This document shows, piece by piece, positions 57,294 through 64,000 of a DNA stretch of 64,000 nt. The stretch covers positions 1,798,001 to 1,862,000 of the forward strand of contig NZ_CP011371.1 in the NCBI RefSeq assembly GCF_001017435.1, in the 5' to 3' direction. The notes beneath the pieces are model-generated. The model was not told the origin of the DNA. It saw nothing but the letters and a program-made list of their open reading frames with translations, and did no database searches. This DNA comes from Caldimonas brevitalea (GTDB taxonomy: Bacteria; Pseudomonadota; Gammaproteobacteria; Burkholderiales; Burkholderiaceae_C). Each line of letters begins with the position of its first letter. Position 1 is the first letter of the stretch. The position numbers were made by a program, and so were the translations under genes.

Positions 57294-59247
57294 GTGCGAG
57301 GTAGGGGCTGGGCCGCTCGCGGTGGGCCAGCAGCGTCAGGCAGCGGCGGGCCCGGGTCATGCCGACGTAAAACAAGTTGGCTTCGTCGCGTTCGGCCGCC
57401 CCGGTCGCCGGGAGCAGCCCGCGCTCCAGCCAGGGCAGCAGCACCTGGTCGTATTCCAGGCCCTTGGCGGCTTCGATGCTGCCCAGCACCAGGTGTTCGG
57501 AGGCTTTACGCTGCTGCTGCCGCAACTCGGATTGGTTGAGCATCTGGAAGAACGCCGCCGCACTGCGGTGGCCGGCTGCCAGGCGCGTCAGCCCCTCCAC
57601 GTGCCCGAGGGCTTCACGACGCCGTGGCTGTTCGACGAACACCGAGGCGGCCAGTGCCGGGATGTCGAGCGCCTGCAGGAAGTCCTGCAGCAGGGTGTCG
57701 GCCGGCGCCTTGCGTGCGGCCTCGACGGCGGCTGACAGGCGCCGGCGCACGTAGGGGTCGGCGTTTTTCAGCACCTGGTTCTCGAAGAACAGCCGCAGGA
57801 TGCCCGGGTCTTCGACCACCGCGTTGACGGCCTCTTGCACCAGGCGGTCTTGCGACTGCTCGGGCTGGTCGTCGGCGACGATGCGGACGTCGCAGAAGAA
57901 CACGAAGGCCTCGACGATACGCTTGCGGGTGTCGGGGCTGTCGATGCTCGCGAAGTTGTCGGTGGCCACCGCCAGCAGCCCCCGCACCAGCAGGATCTCG
58001 GGACGCAGCAGATAACTCTCGAAGCCGCGCGTGGCGTAGGCCAGGTCGGCCTCGAGCAGCTTGTTCTCGAGCAACACCGATTGGTGCGGATGGCGCAGCA
58101 GCACGGCGAACTCCGACATGCGGCGTTCCCCCTCGCTTTCGCGCCACTCGGTGGCCGCCTGCAGGACTTGCTCGACACATTCGTCGGCGTCGTCGTAGTG
58201 GCCCAGCCGCACGCGCGTTTCATGCGCACTGGCCGAGGCATACCGCTTGCGGGCGAAGCGCCCGGCCTTGGAGGCCAACGCCGACCCGAAGCGGAAGCTG
58301 GCGCTGAGCGGCAAGCGGGTGACGCTGCGGTGGTGGGTGCGCAGGGCCAGTTCGTCCTGCATGAATCTAACGTCGGCGCCCGCCACCTGGTGGATCACCT
58401 GGTCGTGGTCGCCGGCGCCGCAGAAGTAGCACGCGCGGTTGGTGTCGAGCAACTCGCACAGCACGAAAAACATCGCCTGGTTGAGGTCGTGCATCTCGTC
58501 GACCACCAGCACCCGCAGCTCGGTCGGCCAGCCCGGGGTGCCTTCGACCGGCTCGCCGGCGTGGATCAGCCGGGCCAGGTCGTAGGTGGCGTCGAACGGT
58601 CCGCGGAACACCGGCCGGTCGGGGTGGCCGCCGCGTCGCACCACGTTCTCGTACTGTGCATAGATGCGCAGCAGCGTGTAGTCGCGGTCGAGTGCCAGGG
58701 CCCGCTCGGGCGTCATCGGCCCCTCGTGTTCTTCGTCGAGCGCGAGCTGCATCGTGCCCTTCAGCTGCAGGCTCTCGCGCAGAAACGCCTCCACCGCACC
58801 GTGGTCGCCCCGTGCGGGCAATTGCAAGGCGTCGCGGTGCGGGCCGGGGTGCTCCTCGACGCCGAGGATCGCCTCCCACACCTGCGGTTTCAGCGCCTCG
58901 GCCGATTCGAGCTGCAGCACGCCCGGGCCCTCGAGGCCGCGCAGCACGTTGGCACAAAACGCTTCGAAGGTCTCGATGCGCAGGCGCTGCACGACCGGTG
59001 CCGGCATGCCGAGCTTCTTGAGCGCGGCGCGCAAGGCCTGCACGGCGGGCTCGGTGTAGGTCAGCCCGAGCATGCGGTCCGGCGCGATGCCGCGCTGCCA
59101 GCTCTCGGCGATGCGCAAGGCCAGCGTGGTCGTCTTGGCCGCGCCGGCGTTGGCCTCGACGACGAGCGTGTTGGCGGTGGCGGTTTGGATCGCCAGCTGT
59201 TCGTCGGTCGGCTGCAAAGACTTTGGCAGAAAGCGGGCCGTGCTCAC
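57283..59247 (-). CDS. UvrD/Rep-like superfamily 1 helicase
   Basis: The 654-residue protein is an SF1 ATP-dependent DNA helicase of the UvrD group. Motif I reads EANAGAAKTTTL (K38), with Ala where most members have Gly-Ser before the lysine. Other motifs visible are LVVDEMHDLNQAMF (motif II, DE box), LGSIEAAKGLEYDQVLLP (motif V region) and NLFYVGMTRARRCLTLL (motif VI). I use GTG because AGGA precedes it; the family start VSTARFLPKSLQPTDEQ fits. The role is probably DNA repair, but no partner gene is adjacent. Confidence 0.88.
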   Translation of the reverse strand: MSTARFLPKSLQPTDEQLAIQTATANTLVVEANAGAAKTTTLALRIAESWQRGIAPDRMLGLTYTEPAVQALRAALKKLGMPAPVVQRLRIETFEAFCANVLRGLEGPGVLQLESAEALKPQVWEAILGVEEHPGPHRDALQLPARGDHGAVEAFLRESLQLKGTMQLALDEEHEGPMTPERALALDRDYTLLRIYAQYENVVRRGGHPDRPVFRGPFDATYDLARLIHAGEPVEGTPGWPTELRVLVVDEMHDLNQAMFFVLCELLDTNRACYFCGAGDHDQVIHQVAGADVRFMQDELALRTHHRSVTRLPLSASFRFGSALASKAGRFARKRYASASAHETRVRLGHYDDADECVEQVLQAATEWRESEGERRMSEFAVLLRHPHQSVLLENKLLEADLAYATRGFESYLLRPEILLVRGLLAVATDNFASIDSPDTRKRIVEAFVFFCDVRIVADDQPEQSQDRLVQEAVNAVVEDPGILRLFFENQVLKNADPYVRRRLSAAVEAARKAPADTLLQDFLQALDIPALAASVFVEQPRRREALGHVEGLTRLAAGHRSAAAFFQMLNQSELRQQQRKASEHLVLGSIEAAKGLEYDQVLLPWLERGLLPATGAAERDEANLFYVGMTRARRCLTLLAHRERPSPYLAQLK

Positions 59248-59356
59248 GGGGTTCCTAAGGGCGGGTGGGGCGCCATTGTCGGCGCGCCCGGGGCAGGGCG
59301 ACAAGCCGGGCCGGGCTCGACGGGCGGCGGCGCTTCACGCTACACTACGGCCCCAC

Positions 59357-59430
59357 GCGGGTGTAGTTCAATGGTAGAACGGCAGCTTCCCAAGCTTCAT
59401 ACGAGGGTTCGATTCCCTTCACCCGCTCCA
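59357..59430 (+). tRNA. tRNA-Gly (CCC)
   Basis: A 74-base cloverleaf with encoded CCA. GCGGGTG pairs with CACCCGC; the anticodon loop TTCCCAA gives CCC. The anticodon stem has one C-T mismatch (positions 28 and 42). An integrase relic lies just downstream, so the 3' end may have served as an attachment site. Confidence 0.94.
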
Positions 59431-59433
59431 CTC

Positions 59434-59460
59434 AACCCGTTGCATCGCAACGGGTTTTTT
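59434..59460 (+). terminator. terminator after tRNA-Gly
   Basis: AACCCGTTGC and GCAACGGGTT form a 10-bp stem around ATC and run into six Ts, an intrinsic terminator 3 bases past the tRNA. Confidence 0.88.
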
Positions 59461-59494
59461 GTTTAGGCACCACGCCAACCGCGGAATCCGCTAT

Positions 59495-59640
59495 TTAGCG
59501 AGTCGCGCTACCCCGTGTAGCGTCATTCGAACGGCCTCTCACGGCCGCGTTTACCGCCGCCGGGTTGCGTCCACGATCCGCGTCTGGAATCCACCTCGCG
59601 TAGTGCTTCCGCATCGTCTGCGGCGAGTGGCTGTGCCGTG
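59495..59640 (-). pseudogene. tyrosine recombinase (integrase) C-terminal relic
   Basis: On the minus strand the frame reads HSHSPQTMRKHYARWIPDAD and continues about 30 residues to a stop. This looks like the end of a phage/island tyrosine integrase: the GH-type box, then the HYARWIP segment with the nucleophilic tyrosine. Similarity stops near 59640, where the rest of the gene is missing. The position 65 bases from tRNA-Gly suits an island integrase. It cannot be functional at this length. Confidence 0.6.
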
Positions 59641-59934
59641 AAGCGACCGACAGTATGGATCGCAGCCAGCCATGAGCGCGATGGTCAACACACGACGCAA
59701 ATGCAGCTAGACGCCCAAGGCAATGCGGTGTTCTCCGGTGCCCTAAACGCGGCGACGGGCACATTCGCAGGGCATCTGACGGCCCGAGTGCCTAACCCCA
59801 GCTCATTTGACGCGATCGCGTTTTCCTACGACTCGCCCGGCTGGCGACACATCCAGGTTCCATACCGGAAATCAGGGTGGAGCGAAGAAATCCTGTCGCA
59901 GCCTTATTTCACAAGGTCGCCCCAGCGAAGATAG
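59638..59934 (+). pseudogene. phage tail-protein-like fragment
   Basis: A 98-codon frame with GTG start reads QMQLDAQGNAVFSGALNAAT then GTFAGHLTA, like the repetitive C-terminal part of phage host-specificity/tail tip proteins. It begins exactly where the integrase relic breaks off and its end overlaps the ATPase gene on the other strand. I regard it as a prophage remnant; the family call is by eye. Confidence 0.4.
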
Positions 59935-61160
59935 AACGCGAAAAATGGATCGGTGATGTGGAGTTTTTTCTCATCCTCTTCGAAGTCGATCACGGGAGTG
60001 GAGCTTTGGTCAGTGGACGCAATGGTAGCCATATGTTTAAGGACACGCGCGACCTCGTGTAGCTGCGGAATTTGCGAGCTTGATACTTCTTTGATAGCGG
60101 TACGAAGATCCTCGTACTCAAGGCTTACAAGCCCAGGCTGCATGCTTGCAAGCGCGTGAAGTACCAGCTCATAGATGTCTACCTCCCGCCCGTCTTTGAG
60201 TTTGCGCGGGATTCTGTCACTACGCTGCCTTGGCCCTCTAGCAAGTTTCTCAAAAATTGGCCTGCCTATGGTGTCCGCCACGTCCTTGAATACCTGTTCA
60301 GCCAAGCGATCGTCGACGTGCAGCCGTTTGCTGGGCTTTGTTTCGACGAGACCCACGGCTTTCGAAATACCTCTGCAAAAATCCTGCATAAGGTGCGGGC
60401 TGCCAATCGATTGAGCAGCAAGTTTGCTGACGTCTCCAGGATCTGCCGTATGTCCGAGGAGATTGAAGCCGGTGGTCGGAATGTAGGAGAGTTCGGGTTC
60501 GGACCAGGCGGGGACGGTAATTCCAGAGATGCGCCCTGCCATCTCTCGCTCTACCTTAACCGCGTCATATCGTCGGTGTGGGATCGCAATTACCACTACC
60601 GGCACGCCGTCAAAAATTAATGGTTTGAGTGTCCGAATTAAATTTCCCTGAAGCTCTTTGGACAGGTAGTGGAAATCGTCTATAACGAGAGGAAGTTTTG
60701 CCTGGCGCAAACCGACCAGAGCGGCTACACGGGCGGAGACACTGCGCGTCTTTCGGGTGGCTTCTCCGGTCCCACGTTCCGTTGAGGCTCCGATTTCTCC
60801 TGAGCCCTTTGCTACTAAAAAATTGGCTTCGGCAGTTCCCTTGCCTTGAAGGCCGCTCTTGGCCTCAGAAGAGGATTCCGCCTCGATTTCTTGAAAGAGG
60901 CTAAGCCGTTCAACCACCAGTTGCCAAAACTCCTCTTCGGAGGCAGCGCCGCCTCCATCAATCCAGACGGAGTTTTCGATGGGGAGCACCTTGCGAACGA
61001 GAACGGTCTTTCCCGATTTTGTCTGACCGGTAACAGTGACGAGCTTGCACAAGTTCTCCGTCACTTCCCGAATGCGTTCCTCCAGACCGAGCGCAAGTCG
61101 AGGGTTGTAGGTGTGGCGGGGAAAGCCGCCCGGAACAAAGATTTCTTGATACCTGAGCAC
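59904..61160 (-). CDS. orphan P-loop ATPase (AAA/STAND-like)
   Basis: I do not recognise a named gene. The 418-residue product has a Walker A motif GQTKSGKT (45-52) and Walker B LPLVIDD (156-162). Between them is a Gly/Ser/Glu/Ala-rich insert (about 94-140). A segment VVVIAIPHRRYDAVKVE follows, and the C-terminus ITDPFFAFYLRWGDLV resembles the end of several STAND-type ATPases. GTG at 61160 has AAAGG upstream; TTG at 61193 is an alternative. It is less GC-rich than the core genes and sits among integrase, phage and T6SS remnants. A defence or regulatory NTPase is possible, but no effector domain is visible. Confidence 0.7.
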   Translation of the reverse strand: MLRYQEIFVPGGFPRHTYNPRLALGLEERIREVTENLCKLVTVTGQTKSGKTVLVRKVLPIENSVWIDGGGAASEEEFWQLVVERLSLFQEIEAESSSEAKSGLQGKGTAEANFLVAKGSGEIGASTERGTGEATRKTRSVSARVAALVGLRQAKLPLVIDDFHYLSKELQGNLIRTLKPLIFDGVPVVVIAIPHRRYDAVKVEREMAGRISGITVPAWSEPELSYIPTTGFNLLGHTADPGDVSKLAAQSIGSPHLMQDFCRGISKAVGLVETKPSKRLHVDDRLAEQVFKDVADTIGRPIFEKLARGPRQRSDRIPRKLKDGREVDIYELVLHALASMQPGLVSLEYEDLRTAIKEVSSSQIPQLHEVARVLKHMATIASTDQSSTPVIDFEEDEKKLHITDPFFAFYLRWGDLVK

Positions 61161-61255
61161 TGTTGACGGCCTTTCTACGACGCGGTGTAGCAAAGTCTAA
61201 CGCGCTGGCTGCTGCGGAAGGAGGGCGCCCCGCATGTGTTCCTCGCTAGGTCCAG

Positions 61256-61457
61256 CGCAATCTGGCGATCGACGCGCGAGGCAAGATCGCCGAGATTCGC
61301 CGGGGCCTCCGGGCCGACGGGCGCCAGCTAGCGCGCCGCGGCACGCGGCCTGGAGGAGTTCGAGGAGCGCAAACGGGACGGGTTTGAGAAGATCCGCCGC
61401 ATTGATGGGGAGCTACGCGAAAAGACGGGCAGGGCACAGGGGGCAGCTGCTGACTAG
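61256..61457 (+). pseudogene. frameshifted coding relic
   Basis: Two adjacent frames read as one charged, helical protein. The first has RNLAIDARGKIAEIRRGLRA; after a shift of one base near 61345 the second continues LEEFEERKRDGFEKIRRIDG and on to a TAG. No start codon is clear. I do not recognise the family; this looks like the decayed end of an accessory gene. Confidence 0.35.
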
Positions 61458-61656
61458 GGGCGCGGCTCCCCGTGGTGTTGGACCGGACTTCTCGCCTGGC
61501 GACTCTGCCTTATTTACAAGCGTTAACCACCGGGCAGCCCCTTAGACGAGGGAGAGCCGCGGAAAGTTCGTTGCTGCTGGCTACACTGCGGCGCACGAGA
61601 AGTAGAGCAGGGATGGCAACCCAGCAGGACGTTGCCGTTTTCAGGGAGGGATACCG
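61458..61656. other. unassigned stretch upstream of second vgrG
   Basis: Short frames occur here, including an ATG at 61613 of 30 codons, but none has family features. It may hold the promoter for the vgrG operon. Confidence 0.3.
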
Positions 61657-61836
61657 GTGGACCACGGCGATTCCGACGCCGCATTACTTCTGTCTGGCCG
61701 CCTGACGCGATTGCGCCGGCCGTTCCCGCTGCAGCTGAAAGACGTCGCCGGATGGCGGACGCGCGTCGCTGCGGCCGGCTTTGTCGAGCCCGACTTGCAC
61801 GGAGCTTCGACCCACAGGATGAACACCACGCCATGA
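61657..61836 (+). CDS. small ORF overlapping vgrG start
   Basis: A 59-residue frame begins at GTG with AGGGAGGG six bases before it, an excellent ribosome site, and its stop overlaps the vgrG ATG (ATGA). It reads VDHGDSDAALLLSGRLTRLR and later LQLKDVAGWRTRVAAAGFVE. I do not recognise it. It may be a leader for coupled translation or a degraded gene end. Confidence 0.35.
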   Translation: MDHGDSDAALLLSGRLTRLRRPFPLQLKDVAGWRTRVAAAGFVEPDLHGASTHRMNTTP

Positions 61837-64000
61837 GTCGACTGAGAGCCCTCATCGAAGGGCGCCAGCACGCGCGCCTGCTGCTGCTGACCTTTCCCAA
61901 CGGCGATGCGCCGAACGCCGAACTGCTGGTCGAGCGCCTGCACGCGGTCGAGTCCCTGTCGCTCGACTACTGCTTCACGGTCGAACTCCTAAGCGACGAA
62001 GCGAACATTGCGCTTGAAGACCTGCAGGGCAAGCTGCTGTGCGTGTCGCTGGTGCGCGCCGACGGCGGCCTGCGCCACTTCACCGGCCGGGTTCACACCT
62101 TCCGTCACATCAAGACGGACGGCGGCATTGCCTTCTACGAGGCCGTGCTGGTGCCTTGGCTGTCCTTCCTCAAGCTGAGGAAGAACAACCGCCTGTTCCA
62201 CAAGCAGACGTTGCAGCAGCAGGTGCAGACGCTGCTGGCCGACTACGGGCCGCTGCCGGTGTGGGAATGGAAGGTCACCGGCGAGCAGCCCGAGTTCACG
62301 ATGTGCACCATGTGGGACGAGACAGACCACAACTACATCCATCGCAGGCTGGAAGCCGCCGGGTACGTGACCGGCTACGAGTACAGCGACAAGGGCGAGA
62401 AGTGGGTGGTGTATGACGACACCCGCACCGCCGACCCCATCGAGGGCGCGGCGCCCGAGATTCGTTTCCACAGCAACAGCGGCGCCGAGGACGAGGACGC
62501 CATCGCCCAGTGGAGCCCGCGGCGCCAATGGGCCTCCGGCCACTCGGCGATCAGCGGCTTCGATTTTAAGGACCCGCGGCCCGTGCACGTCGGGATTCCC
62601 ACGGTCAACCAGCAAGGCGACATCCCCCCGCTCGAAGTCCATAGCTACGAAGGCCACTACGGATTCAAGCACCGTGCCGGCGCCGAGCAGTTGGCACGGC
62701 AGCGCATGGAAGAGATCGAAGCGCGCGGCAAGGTGTACGAAGCCCAGGGCAACTGCGCCCGCGTGATGCCCGGCCGCTGGTTCAAGCTCACTGACCACTT
62801 CGCCTACAGCGGCGAAGGCGCCGAGTTCCTAATCATCGACGTCGAGCACGAGGCCCGCAACAACTACCTGCAGGGCGACGACGCGGTTGCCGAGTACAAG
62901 AACACCTTCCGCTGCCAAAGCAAGGCCGTCCCCTGGCGGCCGGGTCGAGGGTTCAACAGCAAGACAACCTTGATCCAGGTGCCGCAGTCTGCCATCGTCG
63001 TCGGCCCCGAAGGCGTCGGCAGCCTGCACGTGGACGAATACGGGCGCATCCAGGTGCAGTTCCACTGGGATCGCGACAACAGCGGCAGCTGCTGGGTGCG
63101 CGTGGCGACCAACTGGGCCGGTGGCGAAAACGGACTCATCAGCCACCCCCGCGTTGGTTCGGAAGCGGTGATCCAATTTCTCGACGGGAACCCTGACCAC
63201 CCCATTGTCACGGGCTGCGTGCATAACCAGGCCTACATGCCACCCTGGAAGCTGCCGGAGCAAAAGGCGCTGACGGGGTTTCGCAGCCGCGAACTGACGG
63301 CCGACGGCGGCAACAGCCCGGGCGGGCGCAGCCAGCATCTGCTGCTGGACGACACCGACCAAAAGATCCAGGTCCAGGCTCGCAGCGACCACCAAAGCAG
63401 CCAGCTGAGCCTGGGCCACATCACCCGCATCGAGACCACCGCGGGCCGCCAGGAGGCGCGCGGCCAGGGCTTTGAGCTTAGGACCGATGGCCACGGTGCC
63501 GTCCGCGCCGGACAAGGCCTGCTCGTCACCACCGAGGAACGGCTGAACTCTCGCGCGCACATCACTGACCTGGGCGAGACGGTGGAGCGGCTGACGCAGG
63601 GCCAGGACCTGCACCACAGTCTCTCGGACGTCGCGAAGGAAGCCCAAGCCCACCAGGCGGGCGACCAGGACGAGGTCGTCAAGGCGCTGCAGGCGCAGAC
63701 CGCTGACATCAAAGGCCAGGGCGGCAACCCACAAGACGGCGAGTTCCCCGAGTTCCATGCGCCGCACCTGACCTTGGCGAGCCCGGCCGGCATCCAGACC
63801 ACTACGCAGGGGTCGACCCACGTCGTCAGTGCCCAGCACACGGCTCTCACGAGTGGCGGGCACACGAGCATCAGCGCCGGCAAGAGTTTGCTCGCGAGCG
63901 TCAAGGACGCCGTGCGGCTGTTCGCCTACAAGGCCGGCATGAAGTTGGTAGCGGCGAGCGCCAACATCGACATCACGGCGCTCAAAGAGAGCATCAACCT
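61833..64000 (+). CDS. vgrG: type VI secretion tip protein VgrG, partial
   Basis: The frame is open from ATG to the window edge (722 full codons), so the C-terminus lies outside. It opens MSRLRALIEGRQHARLLLLT and has the gp27-like N-half, the gp5 OB region (about residues 396-467, with VDEYGRIQVQFHWDRD and SCWVRVATNWAG), the GGNSPGGRSQHLLLDDTD linker and the start of DUF2345. It is not a copy of the first VgrG: the OB and linker segments differ clearly. Any downstream effector is beyond the window. Confidence 0.93.
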   Translation, partial: MSRLRALIEGRQHARLLLLTFPNGDAPNAELLVERLHAVESLSLDYCFTVELLSDEANIALEDLQGKLLCVSLVRADGGLRHFTGRVHTFRHIKTDGGIAFYEAVLVPWLSFLKLRKNNRLFHKQTLQQQVQTLLADYGPLPVWEWKVTGEQPEFTMCTMWDETDHNYIHRRLEAAGYVTGYEYSDKGEKWVVYDDTRTADPIEGAAPEIRFHSNSGAEDEDAIAQWSPRRQWASGHSAISGFDFKDPRPVHVGIPTVNQQGDIPPLEVHSYEGHYGFKHRAGAEQLARQRMEEIEARGKVYEAQGNCARVMPGRWFKLTDHFAYSGEGAEFLIIDVEHEARNNYLQGDDAVAEYKNTFRCQSKAVPWRPGRGFNSKTTLIQVPQSAIVVGPEGVGSLHVDEYGRIQVQFHWDRDNSGSCWVRVATNWAGGENGLISHPRVGSEAVIQFLDGNPDHPIVTGCVHNQAYMPPWKLPEQKALTGFRSRELTADGGNSPGGRSQHLLLDDTDQKIQVQARSDHQSSQLSLGHITRIETTAGRQEARGQGFELRTDGHGAVRAGQGLLVTTEERLNSRAHITDLGETVERLTQGQDLHHSLSDVAKEAQAHQAGDQDEVVKALQAQTADIKGQGGNPQDGEFPEFHAPHLTLASPAGIQTTTQGSTHVVSAQHTALTSGGHTSISAGKSLLASVKDAVRLFAYKAGMKLVAASANIDITALKESIN

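Noticed and set aside
57835..59466. 543-codon plus-strand frame that runs across tRNA-Gly
   Set aside because: It overlaps the helicase gene in antisense and a tRNA, and has no domain features.
61234..61545. 103-codon plus-strand frame
   Set aside because: The translation is Arg/Ser/Pro-rich without features. The neighbouring frames give a more protein-like helical sequence, so this frame is a shadow.

Overview
The window comes from a GC-rich betaproteobacterium, most likely order Burkholderiales (a Leptothrix/Rubrivivax/Caldimonas-type lineage). This rests on gene order and codon bias, not on a database search. The run leuCDB-asd-fimV-truA-trpFBA-accD-folC-SPOR-cvpA-purF-metZ is characteristic of that group. 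Core genes are strongly GC-rich (43 of 60 bases are G/C at 12421-12480). Two stretches are less so: about 24.1-26.1 kb and about 59.9-61.2 kb (32 of 60 at 60001-60060).

Region by region. (1) 1-19.25 kb, plus strand: leucine, aspartate-family, tryptophan, fatty-acid, folate, purine and methionine biosynthesis, with FimV, TruA, a SPOR-domain protein and CvpA, ending at gltX. (2) 19.34-19.94 kb: tRNA-Ala(GGC) followed by a tandem duplication of tRNA-Glu(TTC)/tRNA-Asp(GTC). (3) 20.26-26.13 kb: a type VI secretion module of VgrG, a 758-residue peptidoglycan-hydrolase-like effector and a probable exported immunity protein. (4) 26.27-30.30 kb, minus strand: a carboxymuconolactone decarboxylase family protein, an EamA transporter and the alkylation-repair pair Ada-AlkA/Ogt, with a 13-bp tandem repeat next to ogt. 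(5) 30.47-33.34 kb: phosphomannomutase/phosphoglucomutase and WaaA. (6) 33.32-40.89 kb, minus strand: TetR regulator, RND pump (fusion protein plus transporter), a Pcm-like methyltransferase, a rhodanese and a TolC-type outer-membrane factor. (7) 41.1-44.98 kb: a MacAB-type exporter with split ATPase and permease, and a YceB-like lipoprotein. (8) 45.2-55.5 kb: napEDABC followed at once by ccmABCDEFGHI, an almost continuous chain of overlapping genes with an FNR-type site upstream. (9) 55.6-59.25 kb: uppP, trmB and a UvrD-like helicase. (10) 59.36 kb to the end: tRNA-Gly(CCC), an integrase relic, a phage-tail-like fragment, an orphan P-loop ATPase, decayed coding sequence and a second vgrG that runs off the window.

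The genes work together in clear blocks. NapABC needs c-type hemes on NapB and NapC, and the adjacent Ccm system attaches them; the FNR-like site suggests oxygen-limited expression. The TetR-MFP-RND-TolC run can encode a complete tripartite efflux pump. Ada-AlkA and Ogt form an alkylation-damage response. Both vgrG loci lie just downstream of tRNA genes, so tRNAs look like the entry points for accessory DNA here. The least conventional parts are the effector/immunity pair and the ATPase-bearing relic island.
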